From Salinisphaeraceae bacterium (GTDB taxonomy: Bacteria > Pseudomonadota > Gammaproteobacteria > Nevskiales > Salinisphaeraceae), in the NCBI GenBank assembly GCA_002683405.1, contig NYTH01000057.1:62001-126000 (forward strand): DNA of 64,000 bases. The letters run 5' to 3'. Position 1 is the first letter of the stretch. Every line of letters begins with the position of its first letter. This document shows positions 8,755 through 17,691 of the stretch, piece after piece. The notes beneath the pieces are model-generated. The model saw nothing but the letters and a program-made list of their open reading frames with translations, did no database searches and was not told the origin of the DNA. Made by a program: the position numbers and the translations under genes.

Positions 8755-10530
8755 ATGAATCTTGAAGCCATTCTCAAGGATTACCAGCGGGGTGATCTGA
8801 CCGAGGCCGCTGCAGCGGATGACATCATCAGGCAGGGTCGGCAGGCAGGGCTGAGCCCGACCGATTGCCTGGAAAAGCTGGGCGCAGCGGCCACCGCTGT
8901 GGATTTGCAGCCGGACGCGCACAGGCGGCTGGAAGCCGCGCTGGCGGCCAGCGGCGATGAAGACGAGTCCACGCGGGTCGGTCCGGCGACGCCGATCGCT
9001 GATGACGCTACCGAGATCACGCGCAGTGAGCCGGATGCGGACGCGGCCACGCAGATCACGCGGCCCGAACCCGCCGATGACGCGACCGTCATGACCCGGC
9101 CGGGCGGCCACGGAGCGGATGACGCCGCTACCCAGATCACGGCTGCCGATGCAGGCGGCAGTTCGGCGCCGGCAAGCCGCCCGGGTATCGGCGTGGGCAG
9201 CGTCATCAAGGAGCGCTTCGTGCTCGAGGCCATGCTCGGCAAGGGCGGCATGGGCGCCGTGTACCGCGCCCGCGACCTGCGTCGTGAGGAGGCGGGAGAC
9301 CGCGAAGTCCACGTGGCGGTCAAGTTGCTCAACGACGACTTCCAGCGGCATCCGGACGCCGCCGTCTCGCTGCAGCGGGAGGCCAAGAAGGCCCAGACGC
9401 TCGCGCATCCCAATATCGTCACCGTCTACGATTTCGACCGGGACGGCGCCACCCTGTTTCTCAGCATGGCCTATCTGCAGGGCCAGCCGCTGGACGCGCT
9501 CATCCGTTCCAATCCGTCCGGGCTGTCGATCGAGCAGGCCACGGATATCGTCGAACAGATGGCCCGGGGTCTGACCTATGCGCACGAGAAGGGCTTTGCG
9601 CACGCCGATTTCAAGCCCGGTAATGTCTTTCTGAGCAGCAACGGCAACGTCCGGATCCTGGATTTCGGCATTGCCCGCGCGGCGGCCGAAGTCGGCAAGA
9701 ACGAAGCCGCCGATGCCGAGAACGGGGGCAGCGGCGAGCAGACGCGCTTCGACCCCACCACGCTCGGCGCCATCACGCCGGCCTACGCCAGCGCCGAAAT
9801 GCTGGAAGGCACGGCGCCCGAAGCCGCCGACGACGTTTTCGCGCTGGCCTGTACCGCCTACGAACTGTTCACCGGCCGCCATCCGTTTCTTCACGACGGC
9901 CGCAAGCTGCCGGCCAACGAGGCGGAAAAGATCAATCTGCGGCCGGCGCCGCTCAAGAACGTACCCCGGCGCTATCAGAAGGCTGTTGCCCGGGGACTGG
10001 CGTTTCGGCGGGGCCAGCGGTTCACGCACGCCGGCGAGTTCCTGGAGGCCATCCAGCCGCCCTCGCGCGTCAAGCGCGTGCTTGGCGGGGTGGCGGTGGT
10101 GCTGGCGCTGGTGGCGGCGGGCGGCCTGTACATGAGCTACGAGCAGTCCGACCTGGCGGTTACCCTCGAAGGCCTCTCCGCGGACCTGAGCGAGTCCAAG
10201 ACCCTCATCCGCGAGGGCGACGAGTTCCTGCAGGCCGGTGACGTCGAGCAGGCGCACAAGGCCTACGCGCAGGCCTGGGATAGCGGACGACTGAGTCCGA
10301 ACGTGGCAGAGCGAGAGCGCTCGAGACTGAAAGTGGTGGTCGATCGCCGCGTGAATGCCGTCATCCAGCGATTCCTGGACGAAGCCGAACAGCCGGGCAC
10401 CGACCCCTTCGGTCTGGAAGTGCTCAGGATGAGCCTTGAATCGCTGCGCGACAGCGATCTGGGCACGCTCGATCCGCAGATCGGGGACACGCTGACCGAA
10501 ATTGACCGCCGGCTCGCCGAAGAATCCTGA
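8755..10530 (+). CDS. Membrane-anchored Ser/Thr protein kinase with Thr-motif repeats
   Basis: This 591-residue protein begins with a helical N-terminus. Residues 70-130 hold repeated DDATxI-type motifs (DDATEIT, DAATQIT, DDATVMT, DAATQIT). The Hanks-type kinase domain spans about 152-420. It has the Gly-rich loop GKGGMGAVY (162-170), VAVKLL with the ATP-binding lysine, a catalytic loop HADFKPGN (a non-RD form) and DFG in ILDFGIARA. A single transmembrane helix at about 442-462 precedes a 130-residue C-terminal, probably periplasmic, helical region. It should phosphorylate serine or threonine on cytoplasmic partners. The next gene, a caspase-like lipoprotein, is 76 bp downstream. A PP2C and FHA pair lies about 6 kb further along on the other strand. 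Confidence 0.9.
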   Translation: MNLEAILKDYQRGDLTEAAAADDIIRQGRQAGLSPTDCLEKLGAAATAVDLQPDAHRRLEAALAASGDEDESTRVGPATPIADDATEITRSEPDADAATQITRPEPADDATVMTRPGGHGADDAATQITAADAGGSSAPASRPGIGVGSVIKERFVLEAMLGKGGMGAVYRARDLRREEAGDREVHVAVKLLNDDFQRHPDAAVSLQREAKKAQTLAHPNIVTVYDFDRDGATLFLSMAYLQGQPLDALIRSNPSGLSIEQATDIVEQMARGLTYAHEKGFAHADFKPGNVFLSSNGNVRILDFGIARAAAEVGKNEAADAENGGSGEQTRFDPTTLGAITPAYASAEMLEGTAPEAADDVFALACTAYELFTGRHPFLHDGRKLPANEAEKINLRPAPLKNVPRRYQKAVARGLAFRRGQRFTHAGEFLEAIQPPSRVKRVLGGVAVVLALVAAGGLYMSYEQSDLAVTLEGLSADLSESKTLIREGDEFLQAGDVEQAHKAYAQAWDSGRLSPNVAERERSRLKVVVDRRVNAVIQRFLDEAEQPGTDPFGLEVLRMSLESLRDSDLGTLDPQIGDTLTEIDRRLAEES

Positions 10531-10548
10531 CAATGGCTTGAATGAGCC

Positions 10549-10577
10549 TTGTTCGCTACCGGGCGCAGGCATAAGAT
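10549..10577 (+). promoter_or_regulatory. Sigma-70-like promoter candidate for the caspase-like gene
   Basis: TTGTTC (10549-10554) and TAAGAT (10572-10577) are separated by 17 bp and lie 29 bp before the start codon, inside the gap after the kinase gene. Both hexamers are imperfect, so the gene may also be read through from the kinase. Confidence 0.35.
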
Positions 10578-10606
10578 GAAATTGACAACCGGGTGGGGGT
10601 AGAGCG

Positions 10607-12406
10607 ATGAACAAAGTTGTTTTTGACGATGTCAGGACGCGGCTGATCAGTTTGTGCGGCGCCCTCGCGGTCACCGTGCTGACCGGCTGCGCCTCCAGCG
10701 GCGCGGCGCCGGGTGCGTCCTCGTCGGCCAACGTCCGGTCCTCGGACAAGGCGGCCGAAGGCTACGAGCCCGTCGACGAACTGCTGATCGTGGACTGTCT
10801 GCTGCCCGGGCAGATTCGCAAGCTGGGCAATACCGTCTACAAGACCCAGCGCCGGCCCATACGCACCACGGCGGGGGACTGCGAGATTCGGGGCGGCGAA
10901 TACGTGGCCTACGACCGCGCCGACTACCGGTCGGCGCTCAAGGTGTGGTTGACCGCGGCCGAGGCGGGCGACGCCGAAGCGCAGAATTACGTGGGGGAAA
11001 TCTTCGAGAAGGGGCTGGGTCGCCAGGCCGACTACGTGTCGGCAGCGGCGTGGTACCAGCGGTCGGCCGAGCAGGGCTATAGCCGCGCGCAGATCAACCT
11101 GGGATTCCTCTACGAATCCGGTCTGGGGGTAGAGAAGAACGTCCAGAAGGCGCTGAATCTCTACCGTCAGGCCTCCGGCGTGGCCCAGAGCGGCGACGAT
11201 CTCGTGTGGAAAAGCGAAATGGAGGCCGTGCGCGAAGAGCTCGAGGCCGAGCTGTCCCAGGCGCGGACTCAGGTCGACGTCCTGCAGAGTCAGGTGGCGC
11301 GGCTGGAGTCCGACCAGCAGCGGCTGCAGCAGCAGGCCGTGGCGGCGCGGCAGCAGGGCGCGCAGGATGCGGCGGCCCGCTACGAGGCCGAGCTGGCCAG
11401 CGTGCGTCAGCAGATGGCGACCATGCGGCAGATCCAGACGCGGGCCAAGGTCGAGGAAGACCGGATTGCGGCCGACCTGAGCGGTATGCCCAAGCTGCGC
11501 ACGCCCGGCGAGGCCCAGCCGGTGCAGCCCAGCTCCGATCGCCCGCCGCTGGTGCTGCGCAATCTCAACTTCGGCCGCTATTTCGCGCTGATCATCGGCA
11601 ATCAGGACTATCTGTTCCTGCAGGATCTCGATTCACCGGGGAACGACACCCGGGAAGTGGCCGATGTACTCAAGCGGCGCTACGGATTCCAGACCTACGT
11701 GGTGCCCAACGGCAACGCCCGGGACATTCTTACGGCCTTCAATGACCTGTACAACGAGGTGGGGCCCGAGGACAACCTGCTTGTCTATTACGCCGGTCAC
11801 GGCAATCTCAGCTCGCAGGGCAGTGGCGACCGGCTGCGTGGCTACTGGCTGCCCGTGGAAGCCAAGGCCGACAGTCTGACGAGCTGGATCAACAATTCGG
11901 TGGTCAGCGACCACCTGGATCGATTGAAGGCCCGCTCGGTGCTGGTGCTTGCCGATTCCTGCTATGCCGGCACCATGGCGTCGCAGCAGAGCGCGCTGCT
12001 GCTGGGCAGCGCGAGGGCCAAACTAAGCCCGGAGGCCATTCAGTCGGGATTGTCGCGGCGGTCCCGTATGGTGATCTCGTCCGGGGGCGTGAAACCGGTC
12101 ATCGACTCGGCTGACGCCACCAATTCGTTGTTCGCGAAGTCGCTGCTCGAAGTGCTGCGCGGCAATAACGAGGTGATGCGGGAGAACATGCTGTTCGCGC
12201 GGGTGGCCGTAGGCGTACGCAAGCAGGCGGCCCGGCTGTCCATCGAGCAGAATCCCGAAATGCGGCCCATCCGGGCAGCGGGCCACGAGGGCGGCGATTT
12301 CTTCCTGGTGCCGGAAAACGCGAAGGTCCGCTGGAACGGCGAAGAGCCGAAAAGCCGTCTGGCCGGCTACTGGCAATCGGACGCGTTGTTCGGCGCCCTC
12401 AACTGA
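10607..12406 (+). CDS. Caspase-like (C14 family) lipoprotein with Sel1 repeats and a coiled coil
   Basis: This 599-residue protein starts at the ATG at 10607 after GGGGGTAGAGCG. A lipobox, LTGC, puts the acylated cysteine at residue 28. Residues of about 105-185 contain Sel1/TPR-like repeats (AEAQNYVGEIFEKGLG, AQINLGFLYESGLG). A Gln/Ala-rich coiled coil follows at about 205-290. The C-terminal peptidase domain (about 320-560) opens with YFALIIGNQDY. It has the catalytic histidine in YYAGHG (near residue 398) and the catalytic cysteine in ADSCYAG (near 451). This is the caspase/metacaspase fold, so cysteine protease activity is likely. The acylated location, probably periplasmic, is inference. 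It pairs with the upstream kinase. Confidence 0.85.
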   Translation: MNKVVFDDVRTRLISLCGALAVTVLTGCASSGAAPGASSSANVRSSDKAAEGYEPVDELLIVDCLLPGQIRKLGNTVYKTQRRPIRTTAGDCEIRGGEYVAYDRADYRSALKVWLTAAEAGDAEAQNYVGEIFEKGLGRQADYVSAAAWYQRSAEQGYSRAQINLGFLYESGLGVEKNVQKALNLYRQASGVAQSGDDLVWKSEMEAVREELEAELSQARTQVDVLQSQVARLESDQQRLQQQAVAARQQGAQDAAARYEAELASVRQQMATMRQIQTRAKVEEDRIAADLSGMPKLRTPGEAQPVQPSSDRPPLVLRNLNFGRYFALIIGNQDYLFLQDLDSPGNDTREVADVLKRRYGFQTYVVPNGNARDILTAFNDLYNEVGPEDNLLVYYAGHGNLSSQGSGDRLRGYWLPVEAKADSLTSWINNSVVSDHLDRLKARSVLVLADSCYAGTMASQQSALLLGSARAKLSPEAIQSGLSRRSRMVISSGGVKPVIDSADATNSLFAKSLLEVLRGNNEVMRENMLFARVAVGVRKQAARLSIEQNPEMRPIRAAGHEGGDFFLVPENAKVRWNGEEPKSRLAGYWQSDALFGALN

Positions 12407-12434
12407 TTGCGCCGCGGCGACTGAACATCCTGCC

Positions 12435-13664
12435 TCAGGGCACCACGCTGTCGATGACGACCTGAATCGACGCGTCCGGCCCCGGCCGGACGCGTACCGG
12501 CGGCGACTGCAGATCGCCACTGCTCGCCTGGGCGTTGCCGCTGGCGGAGATGCGCGCGACGATATCCACCGCCTCGTGCATGGAAATCCGGTTGCCGGGC
12601 ATCATCGCGTTGCCGTCGTCCAGGGTGATGGTCAGCGGCAATTCGCTGACGCGATGGCGGGCGACAGCCAGCGGCATCGGCGGCCCGCCGGGTGCGCGGG
12701 CGAACACGAAGACCGTATCCCCCGCAGATGCCCGGTCGGTCAGCGAGTCCGACAGCGTGACTTCGACCTGGACCCCCACGCCGGCGTCCGAATCTGTCGT
12801 GCTGCCGGATTCGGCCGGGGCTGGAGTGCCGCTCTGGTTCATGCCGTCACGCAGGCTGGCGAGGTTCTCGCGCAGCATCGTGGCGTCCTCGCTGTCCGGC
12901 GGCAGCGTTTGGAGCAGCCGGCCCCAGCGGTCGAGTACCTTTTCCGGATCACGCGCCTGCGCCGCGGCCAGCCCCGACAGCCACAGCGCCTGCTGGTGGT
13001 TGGGCGCCTGTTCCAGGGCCTGGTCGAGTAGCGCCGCGGGCATGCCGGTAAGCGCCGGTTCCTCGCCGCCGGCGGCAAGCGCCTGCGCGTAGGCGACCAG
13101 TACCTCGGGCGTATCGCCGAGCAGGCGCCGCGCTCGGGTCAGCGCCTCGATGCCCTTTTCCGGCTGGCCCATGACGGTGTAGGAGCGGCCGAGCATCAGC
13201 CAGCCCTCGCCATTGTCGGGTTCGCGCTCCAGACGCTGCGCGAGCTGCCGGACCATACCTTCCACATCGTCCGGCGAAAGCGATTCGACCGGCTCTGGCG
13301 CCGGACCGGCGCCCAGTTCCCAGTACAGACCACCGGCGGTCAGCGGCAGCAGGACCGCAGCCAGAACGGCGGCCACCACCGAGCGGGACTGGCTGCTTGG
13401 CAGGGTCTGTCTTTCGCTGTCCTGCGTATCGGCCAGCAGCTGGCGATCGAGCTCGGCCCGCGTCTGGTCATACTGTTCCGCGGTGATGCTGCCGGCGTCC
13501 CGTTCCTGCCGGATTTCGTCCAGTCGCTGCTCGTAGATCGCCAGGTCGGCCTGCCGCGCGCTGACCCCGGAGGCGGTCACCCCGCGTCGCAGCAGAGGCA
13601 TGAGCAGGAAGGCCACTGCCAGCAGCGCCATGGCCGCGGCGAGGATGTAAAACAGGCTGTTCAT
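12435..13664 (-). CDS. ccmI: Cytochrome c biogenesis protein CcmI
   Basis: This is a 409-residue protein. Two N-terminal membrane helices (about residues 1-22 and 95-115) flank a cytoplasmic loop with the family signature YEQRLDEIRQERDAGSITAE. A periplasmic region with TPR helices follows, for example GEGWLMLGRSYTVMGQPEKG, and then a C-terminal beta-rich domain. CcmI holds apocytochrome c for the CcmFH heme lyase. It is the last gene of ccmFGHI and its start overlaps the end of ccmH by 4 bp. The gene is convergent with the caspase-like gene. Confidence 0.92.
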   Translation of the reverse strand: MNSLFYILAAAMALLAVAFLLMPLLRRGVTASGVSARQADLAIYEQRLDEIRQERDAGSITAEQYDQTRAELDRQLLADTQDSERQTLPSSQSRSVVAAVLAAVLLPLTAGGLYWELGAGPAPEPVESLSPDDVEGMVRQLAQRLEREPDNGEGWLMLGRSYTVMGQPEKGIEALTRARRLLGDTPEVLVAYAQALAAGGEEPALTGMPAALLDQALEQAPNHQQALWLSGLAAAQARDPEKVLDRWGRLLQTLPPDSEDATMLRENLASLRDGMNQSGTPAPAESGSTTDSDAGVGVQVEVTLSDSLTDRASAGDTVFVFARAPGGPPMPLAVARHRVSELPLTITLDDGNAMMPGNRISMHEAVDIVARISASGNAQASSGDLQSPPVRVRPGPDASIQVVIDSVVP

Positions 13665-14146
13665 GGATCGTTCGGGTTATCCCTGTCGTCAGAACGGTCG
13701 AGCAAGGCGTCCAGACGCGCGCGGTCAGCTTCGCTCAACTCCTCGTCGTCGGGGTTGGGGGCTCGGCGCCTGATGGTGATAAAGGCGGCGATGGCGGCGA
13801 TGCCAATCAGCAGCGCCGGGCCGAACCATAGCAGCCAGGTCTTGGCCGAGACCTGCGGCCGATACAGCACGAATTCGCCATAGCGATCAAGCAGATAATC
13901 CTTGATCTCGGTATTGCTGCGGCCCTGCGCCACCATGCGGTGGACCTCGCGCCGCAGATCACTGGCCAGCCCGGCGCCCGAGGAGGCCAGCGACTCGTTC
14001 TGACAGACCAGGCAGCGCAATTCGCCAAGCAATTGCTCGAAGCGCGCCTGTTTCTCGGCATCCTCGAAGCCGAGCGGGTCGAGCGCGGCAGCCGGGCCGC
14101 ACAAAACCAGACCCAGCAGCGCGTACAGGGTGAGCCGTCGTATCAC
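13661..14146 (-). CDS. ccmH: Cytochrome c biogenesis thiol-reductase CcmH
   Basis: A 161-residue protein with a signal peptide (LYALLGLVLCGPAAALDP). The redox motif RCLVCQN is the CcmH/CcmL signature, followed by the helical DLRREVHRMVAQGRSNTEI block and a C-terminal membrane helix. CcmH reduces or resolves the apocytochrome CxxCH disulfide in the periplasm. Overlaps of 4 bp with both ccmG and ccmI imply translational coupling. It is the short form; the CcmI function is a separate gene. Confidence 0.93.
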   Translation of the reverse strand: MIRRLTLYALLGLVLCGPAAALDPLGFEDAEKQARFEQLLGELRCLVCQNESLASSGAGLASDLRREVHRMVAQGRSNTEIKDYLLDRYGEFVLYRPQVSAKTWLLWFGPALLIGIAAIAAFITIRRRAPNPDDEELSEADRARLDALLDRSDDRDNPNDP

Positions 14147-14679
14147 GGCTGGTCTCCACGCAGGCGCTGCACGATGGGCTGAAGCGTATCGTCCCAGTCA
14201 CGGCGGGTGATGGGCCCCACGTGCTTGTAGCGAATGATGCCGCGGCCATCCACCACGAAGGTTTCCGGCACGCCGTACACCCCGAAGTCGATCCCGACCT
14301 TGCCCGCCAGATCATGCGCGCTGGCGCGATACGGATTGCCGAAGCGCGCCAACCAGGCCTGCGCGTTGCCGCGCTCGTCCTTGTAGTTCAGCCCGAAGAT
14401 GGGTACGTCGGTTTCTCGGGACAGCTGCATGAGCAGCGGATGTTCCTGCCGGCAGGCGACGCACCAGGAGGCCCAGACGTTGAACAGGACCACCGGCTCC
14501 CGGCTCAGATCGGCCGTGGTCAGCCGCTGATTCGCGTCCGCCACGCGCGGCAGTTCGAACTGCGGCGCCGGCCGGTCGATGAGCACTGACGGCAATTCCC
14601 GCGGGTCCTGCGTCAGACCGTAGCCGAGCAGCGCCAGCAGGGCCAGCAGCAGGCCCAGGGGCAGCAGAAAGCGGATCAT
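14143..14679 (-). CDS. ccmG: Thiol:disulfide interchange protein CcmG (DsbE)
   Basis: A 178-residue protein with an N-terminal membrane anchor (FLLPLGLLLALLALLGYG). Its thioredoxin fold has WASWCVAC at about 69-76 and the family's PLLMQLSRE block. A GVYGVPETFVVD cis-proline segment completes the active site. It passes electrons to CcmH and the apocytochrome in the periplasm. It sits between ccmF and ccmH with 4-bp overlaps on both sides. Confidence 0.93.
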   Translation of the reverse strand: MIRFLLPLGLLLALLALLGYGLTQDPRELPSVLIDRPAPQFELPRVADANQRLTTADLSREPVVLFNVWASWCVACRQEHPLLMQLSRETDVPIFGLNYKDERGNAQAWLARFGNPYRASAHDLAGKVGIDFGVYGVPETFVVDGRGIIRYKHVGPITRRDWDDTLQPIVQRLRGDQP

Positions 14680-16652
14680 GGGGTGGCGCCTTGCTCGATA
14701 TTTGCCTGGCGTGCCAGCGATCGCCGCGCGCTGATCCGGTAGCGCCGATCGCTGGCGGCGAGCAGACCGCCCAGCGCCATCATGAGCGCCCCGAGCCAGA
14801 TCCAGCGGATCATCGGCTTGTACTGGATGCGCACGCTCCAGGCGCCGTTGCTGAGCGGCTCACCCAGCGCCACGAACAGGTCGCGGCTGAAATTGCCCTG
14901 GATGCCCGCTTCGGTCATGGCCGACTGCTGCACTTCGTAGCGGCGCTTTTCCGGGTAGACCGTCCCGATATGCTCGCCGGACCGGAAGATGCGGAACTCG
15001 CCGCGCATGGCCTCGTAGTTCGGCCCCTGGACCGGTTTGAGCGACGTGAACTCGAAATGATAGCCGGCGATATCGTCGCTTTCGCCGGGTGCCAGCCCGA
15101 TGGTGTGTTCTTCGCCATACACGCTGACGACCGCCACCCCGGCAATGAACACGGCCATGCCCAGATGCGCCAGATTCATCGCCCAGACCCCCAGCGGTAC
15201 GTTTGCCAGGCTGGCCAGGCGCCGTCCGGGCGCCGAGCGCAGAAAGAGGTTGTAGACGACCGAGGCGGTAATCCAGCCGGCCATGAACAGCGCAATGAGC
15301 ACGCCCAGACCGGCGCCGCCCAGGGCAAGCACCGCGGCGAGTCCGGCCGCCACGACGCCACCGGCGGCGAGCCAGCGCATGCGCCGCAGTAGCTGCGCCC
15401 GATCGCCGCGCCGCCAGCTCACCAGCGGCCCCAGCCCGAGCAGCAGCGCCAGCAGCAGCATGGGCGGCACGAAAACCGTGTTGAAGTAGGGTGGCCCCAC
15501 CGAAATCTTGCCGCCGCCCAGCCCCTCGAGCGCCAGCGGATAGAGCGTGCCCAGCAGCACCGAGGCGCAGGCCACGATAAGCAGCAGGTTGTTGGCCAGC
15601 AGCAGGCTCTCGCGCGAGAGCAGCGCAAAATGGGCGGTGCTGCGAATGGCGGGGGCGCGCCAGGCGTAAAGCGTGAGCGATGCCCCAACCACAACGCCCA
15701 GAAACCCGAGGATGAAAACGCCCCGCGTGGGGTCGGTGGTGAACGAATGCACCGAGGTCAGCACGCCCGAGCGGACCAGGAAGGTGCCCAGCAGGCTCAA
15801 CGAGAAGGCGGTGATCGCCAGCAGTACGGTCCAGGCCTTGAACGCCCCGCGTTTCTCGGTCACGGCCAGCGAATGGATCAGGGCGGTGCCCACCAGCCAG
15901 GGCATGAAGGAGGCGTTCTCGACGGGGTCCCAGAACCACCAGCCGCCCCAGCCCAGCTCGTAGTAGGCCCAGTAGCTGCCCAGCAGGATGCCGACGGTCA
16001 GAAACAGCCAGGCCACGGTGGTCCAGGGTCGGGACCAACGCGCCCAGGCGGCATCCAGCCGGCCGCCCATCAGGGCGGCCACTGCAAAGCTGAAGACCAC
16101 GGCAAAACCAACGTAGCCGATGTACAGCATGGGCGGGTGCGCCACCATGGCCGGATCCTGCAGGAGCGGGTTCAGATCCTGTCCGTGCGGCGGCGCGGGG
16201 AAAAGCCGGTCGAAGGGGTTGGACGTGAGCAGGATGAACAGGTAGAAGCCCACGCTGACCAGCCCGAGTATGCCCAGGATGCGCGCCTTGAGCAGGGCCG
16301 GCAGGCTGTGGCTGAAGGCGGCCACCGCCAGCGTCCAGGCCGCGAGCACGAACACCCAAAGCAGCATCGAGCCCTCGTGGCCGCCCCAGACCGCAGCCAG
16401 CTTGTAGGCCATGGGCAGATTCGTGTTGGAGTTTTCCGCCACGTAGCGGACGCTGAAATCGTCCACCGAAAAACACCAGGCCAGGCTGACAAACGCCAGA
16501 CCGGTGAACACGAACTGACCGGCCGCGGCGGCGCTGCCCACGCGCATCCATCGGCTGTCGCCGCGCCAGGCCCCGGCCAGCGGAAACAGCGCCTGCGCCG
16601 TCGTCAGACAGAGGGCGAGAATAAGGGCGAAGACACCTAGTTCGGCAATCAT
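14676..16652 (-). CDS. ccmF: Cytochrome c heme lyase subunit CcmF
   Basis: The protein has 658 residues if it starts at the ATG at 16652 (MIAELGVFALIL). The frame is open far upstream, but that part overlaps the FHA and PP2C genes and reads as low-complexity shadow. Many hydrophobic helices are present. The tryptophan-rich heme-handling motif GGWWFWDPVENASFMPW lies at about 235-252, and family blocks such as WGGHEGSMLLWVF are also visible. CcmF ligates heme from holo-CcmE to apocytochrome c. ccmABCDE are not adjacent and must lie elsewhere. The gene starts 116 bp after the FHA gene stop, so it may have its own promoter in 16,653-16,768. Confidence 0.93.
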   Translation of the reverse strand: MIAELGVFALILALCLTTAQALFPLAGAWRGDSRWMRVGSAAAAGQFVFTGLAFVSLAWCFSVDDFSVRYVAENSNTNLPMAYKLAAVWGGHEGSMLLWVFVLAAWTLAVAAFSHSLPALLKARILGILGLVSVGFYLFILLTSNPFDRLFPAPPHGQDLNPLLQDPAMVAHPPMLYIGYVGFAVVFSFAVAALMGGRLDAAWARWSRPWTTVAWLFLTVGILLGSYWAYYELGWGGWWFWDPVENASFMPWLVGTALIHSLAVTEKRGAFKAWTVLLAITAFSLSLLGTFLVRSGVLTSVHSFTTDPTRGVFILGFLGVVVGASLTLYAWRAPAIRSTAHFALLSRESLLLANNLLLIVACASVLLGTLYPLALEGLGGGKISVGPPYFNTVFVPPMLLLALLLGLGPLVSWRRGDRAQLLRRMRWLAAGGVVAAGLAAVLALGGAGLGVLIALFMAGWITASVVYNLFLRSAPGRRLASLANVPLGVWAMNLAHLGMAVFIAGVAVVSVYGEEHTIGLAPGESDDIAGYHFEFTSLKPVQGPNYEAMRGEFRIFRSGEHIGTVYPEKRRYEVQQSAMTEAGIQGNFSRDLFVALGEPLSNGAWSVRIQYKPMIRWIWLGALMMALGGLLAASDRRYRISARRSLARQANIEQGATP

Positions 16653-16768
16653 GTCGGGCTGTATCCTGCGACTGCTCCGGCCGGCCGGCGGCCGGATGTA
16701 ACACGGTCGCGCTGCCCTGGCGGCAACGCTGCGGGACGGAAGCCGGCCCGGGGTATCAGCGACGTAGT

Positions 16769-17677
16769 TTAACCCCTGCCGCCACCGAACAGACGCTTGA
16801 GAAACGCCATGAAGCCGCCGCCGCCATCCGGTGCGGTCGAAGCCGCCACTGCTGCCGGACGGTTCCGCGCTTTCTTGCCGGGCAGTTCGAAGGCCATCTC
16901 CACGTCGCCCAGCCGGATGACATCCCCATGGCCGAGAAACGTGGACAGCCCCTTGCGGCCATTCACGAACGTGCCGTTCGTGGACATCCAGTTCACGATT
17001 TTCCAGCGGCCTTCTTCGGCGACCAGCTGTGCATGCTGACCCGAGACGCTGGGGTCGTCGATCGTGATGTCCGTCGTGGCGCCATCGCGGCCGATCTTCC
17101 AGGTCTGCCGGGCCGCTTCCAGCGGCAGCGCCTGCACCTGACCGGCGCGGGCGCCGTTGATGACCACGACCCGCGCCTCGTTGCCCGGCGGCGGCAGATC
17201 CAGCTGCCCGGCCTTGTAGGCGCTGGCAGCGCTGCTCTGGCTCTGTCCGCTGAAACTCCCGAGTTGCGTACCCGATGCGTTTTCCAGTCCCGCAGACTCT
17301 GACCAGGCTGCGGGCACATCGTTCCCCCCGGCCGGCGCGCCGATCTGCGTGGCGTCGTCGTCCGGTGCTGCGGCTGGCGAGGCTGATGGCGCATCGCCCT
17401 CCACGGCAAACTGGAAATCGCCCAGCAGCAGCCTGTCGCCCGGCGTGAGCTGCACCGGCGCCTTGACGGGCACATCGTTGACGAACGACCCGTTGCTCGA
17501 GCCCAGATCCGAGTACTTCAGCGTGTCGCCGGACAGCTCCAGGGCGCCGTGCTTTCGCGAGACGCTGGAGCTCAGGATGCGGATGTCGCAGTCGGCGCCG
17601 CGGCCGATGACGGTGCTGCCGTCGTTCAGGTCGTGCCGAATGCTGTTGGTGATGTCGAACAGTACAAAGCGGGCCAT
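16769..17677 (-). CDS. Double FHA-domain phosphothreonine-binding protein
   Basis: The protein has 302 residues if it starts at the ATG at 17677, 14 bp after the phosphatase stop; a longer open frame would overlap the phosphatase. FHA domain 1 (about 15-90) has VIGRG, SSSVSRKHG and SSNGSFVND. FHA domain 2 (about 190-265) has IGRDG, SVSGQHAQL and STNGTFVNG. Both keep the Arg, Ser/His and Asn residues that bind phosphothreonine. The linker contains DDDATQIG (about 105-112), almost the same as the repeated motif in the kinase at 8755-10530. The short C-terminus is basic and Gly-rich. The protein probably acts as a cytoplasmic adaptor for kinase-dependent signalling. Confidence 0.88.
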   Translation of the reverse strand: MARFVLFDITNSIRHDLNDGSTVIGRGADCDIRILSSSVSRKHGALELSGDTLKYSDLGSSNGSFVNDVPVKAPVQLTPGDRLLLGDFQFAVEGDAPSASPAAAPDDDATQIGAPAGGNDVPAAWSESAGLENASGTQLGSFSGQSQSSAASAYKAGQLDLPPPGNEARVVVINGARAGQVQALPLEAARQTWKIGRDGATTDITIDDPSVSGQHAQLVAEEGRWKIVNWMSTNGTFVNGRKGLSTFLGHGDVIRLGDVEMAFELPGKKARNRPAAVAASTAPDGGGGFMAFLKRLFGGGRG

Positions 17678-17691
17678 AGTCGTTGCCTGAT

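Noticed and set aside
8638-10749. Open frame of about 700 codons on the minus strand opposite the kinase gene
   Set aside because: It reads as Arg/Gly/His-rich low-complexity sequence with no domain, and the plus strand has an intact kinase. High GC content makes such antisense frames common.
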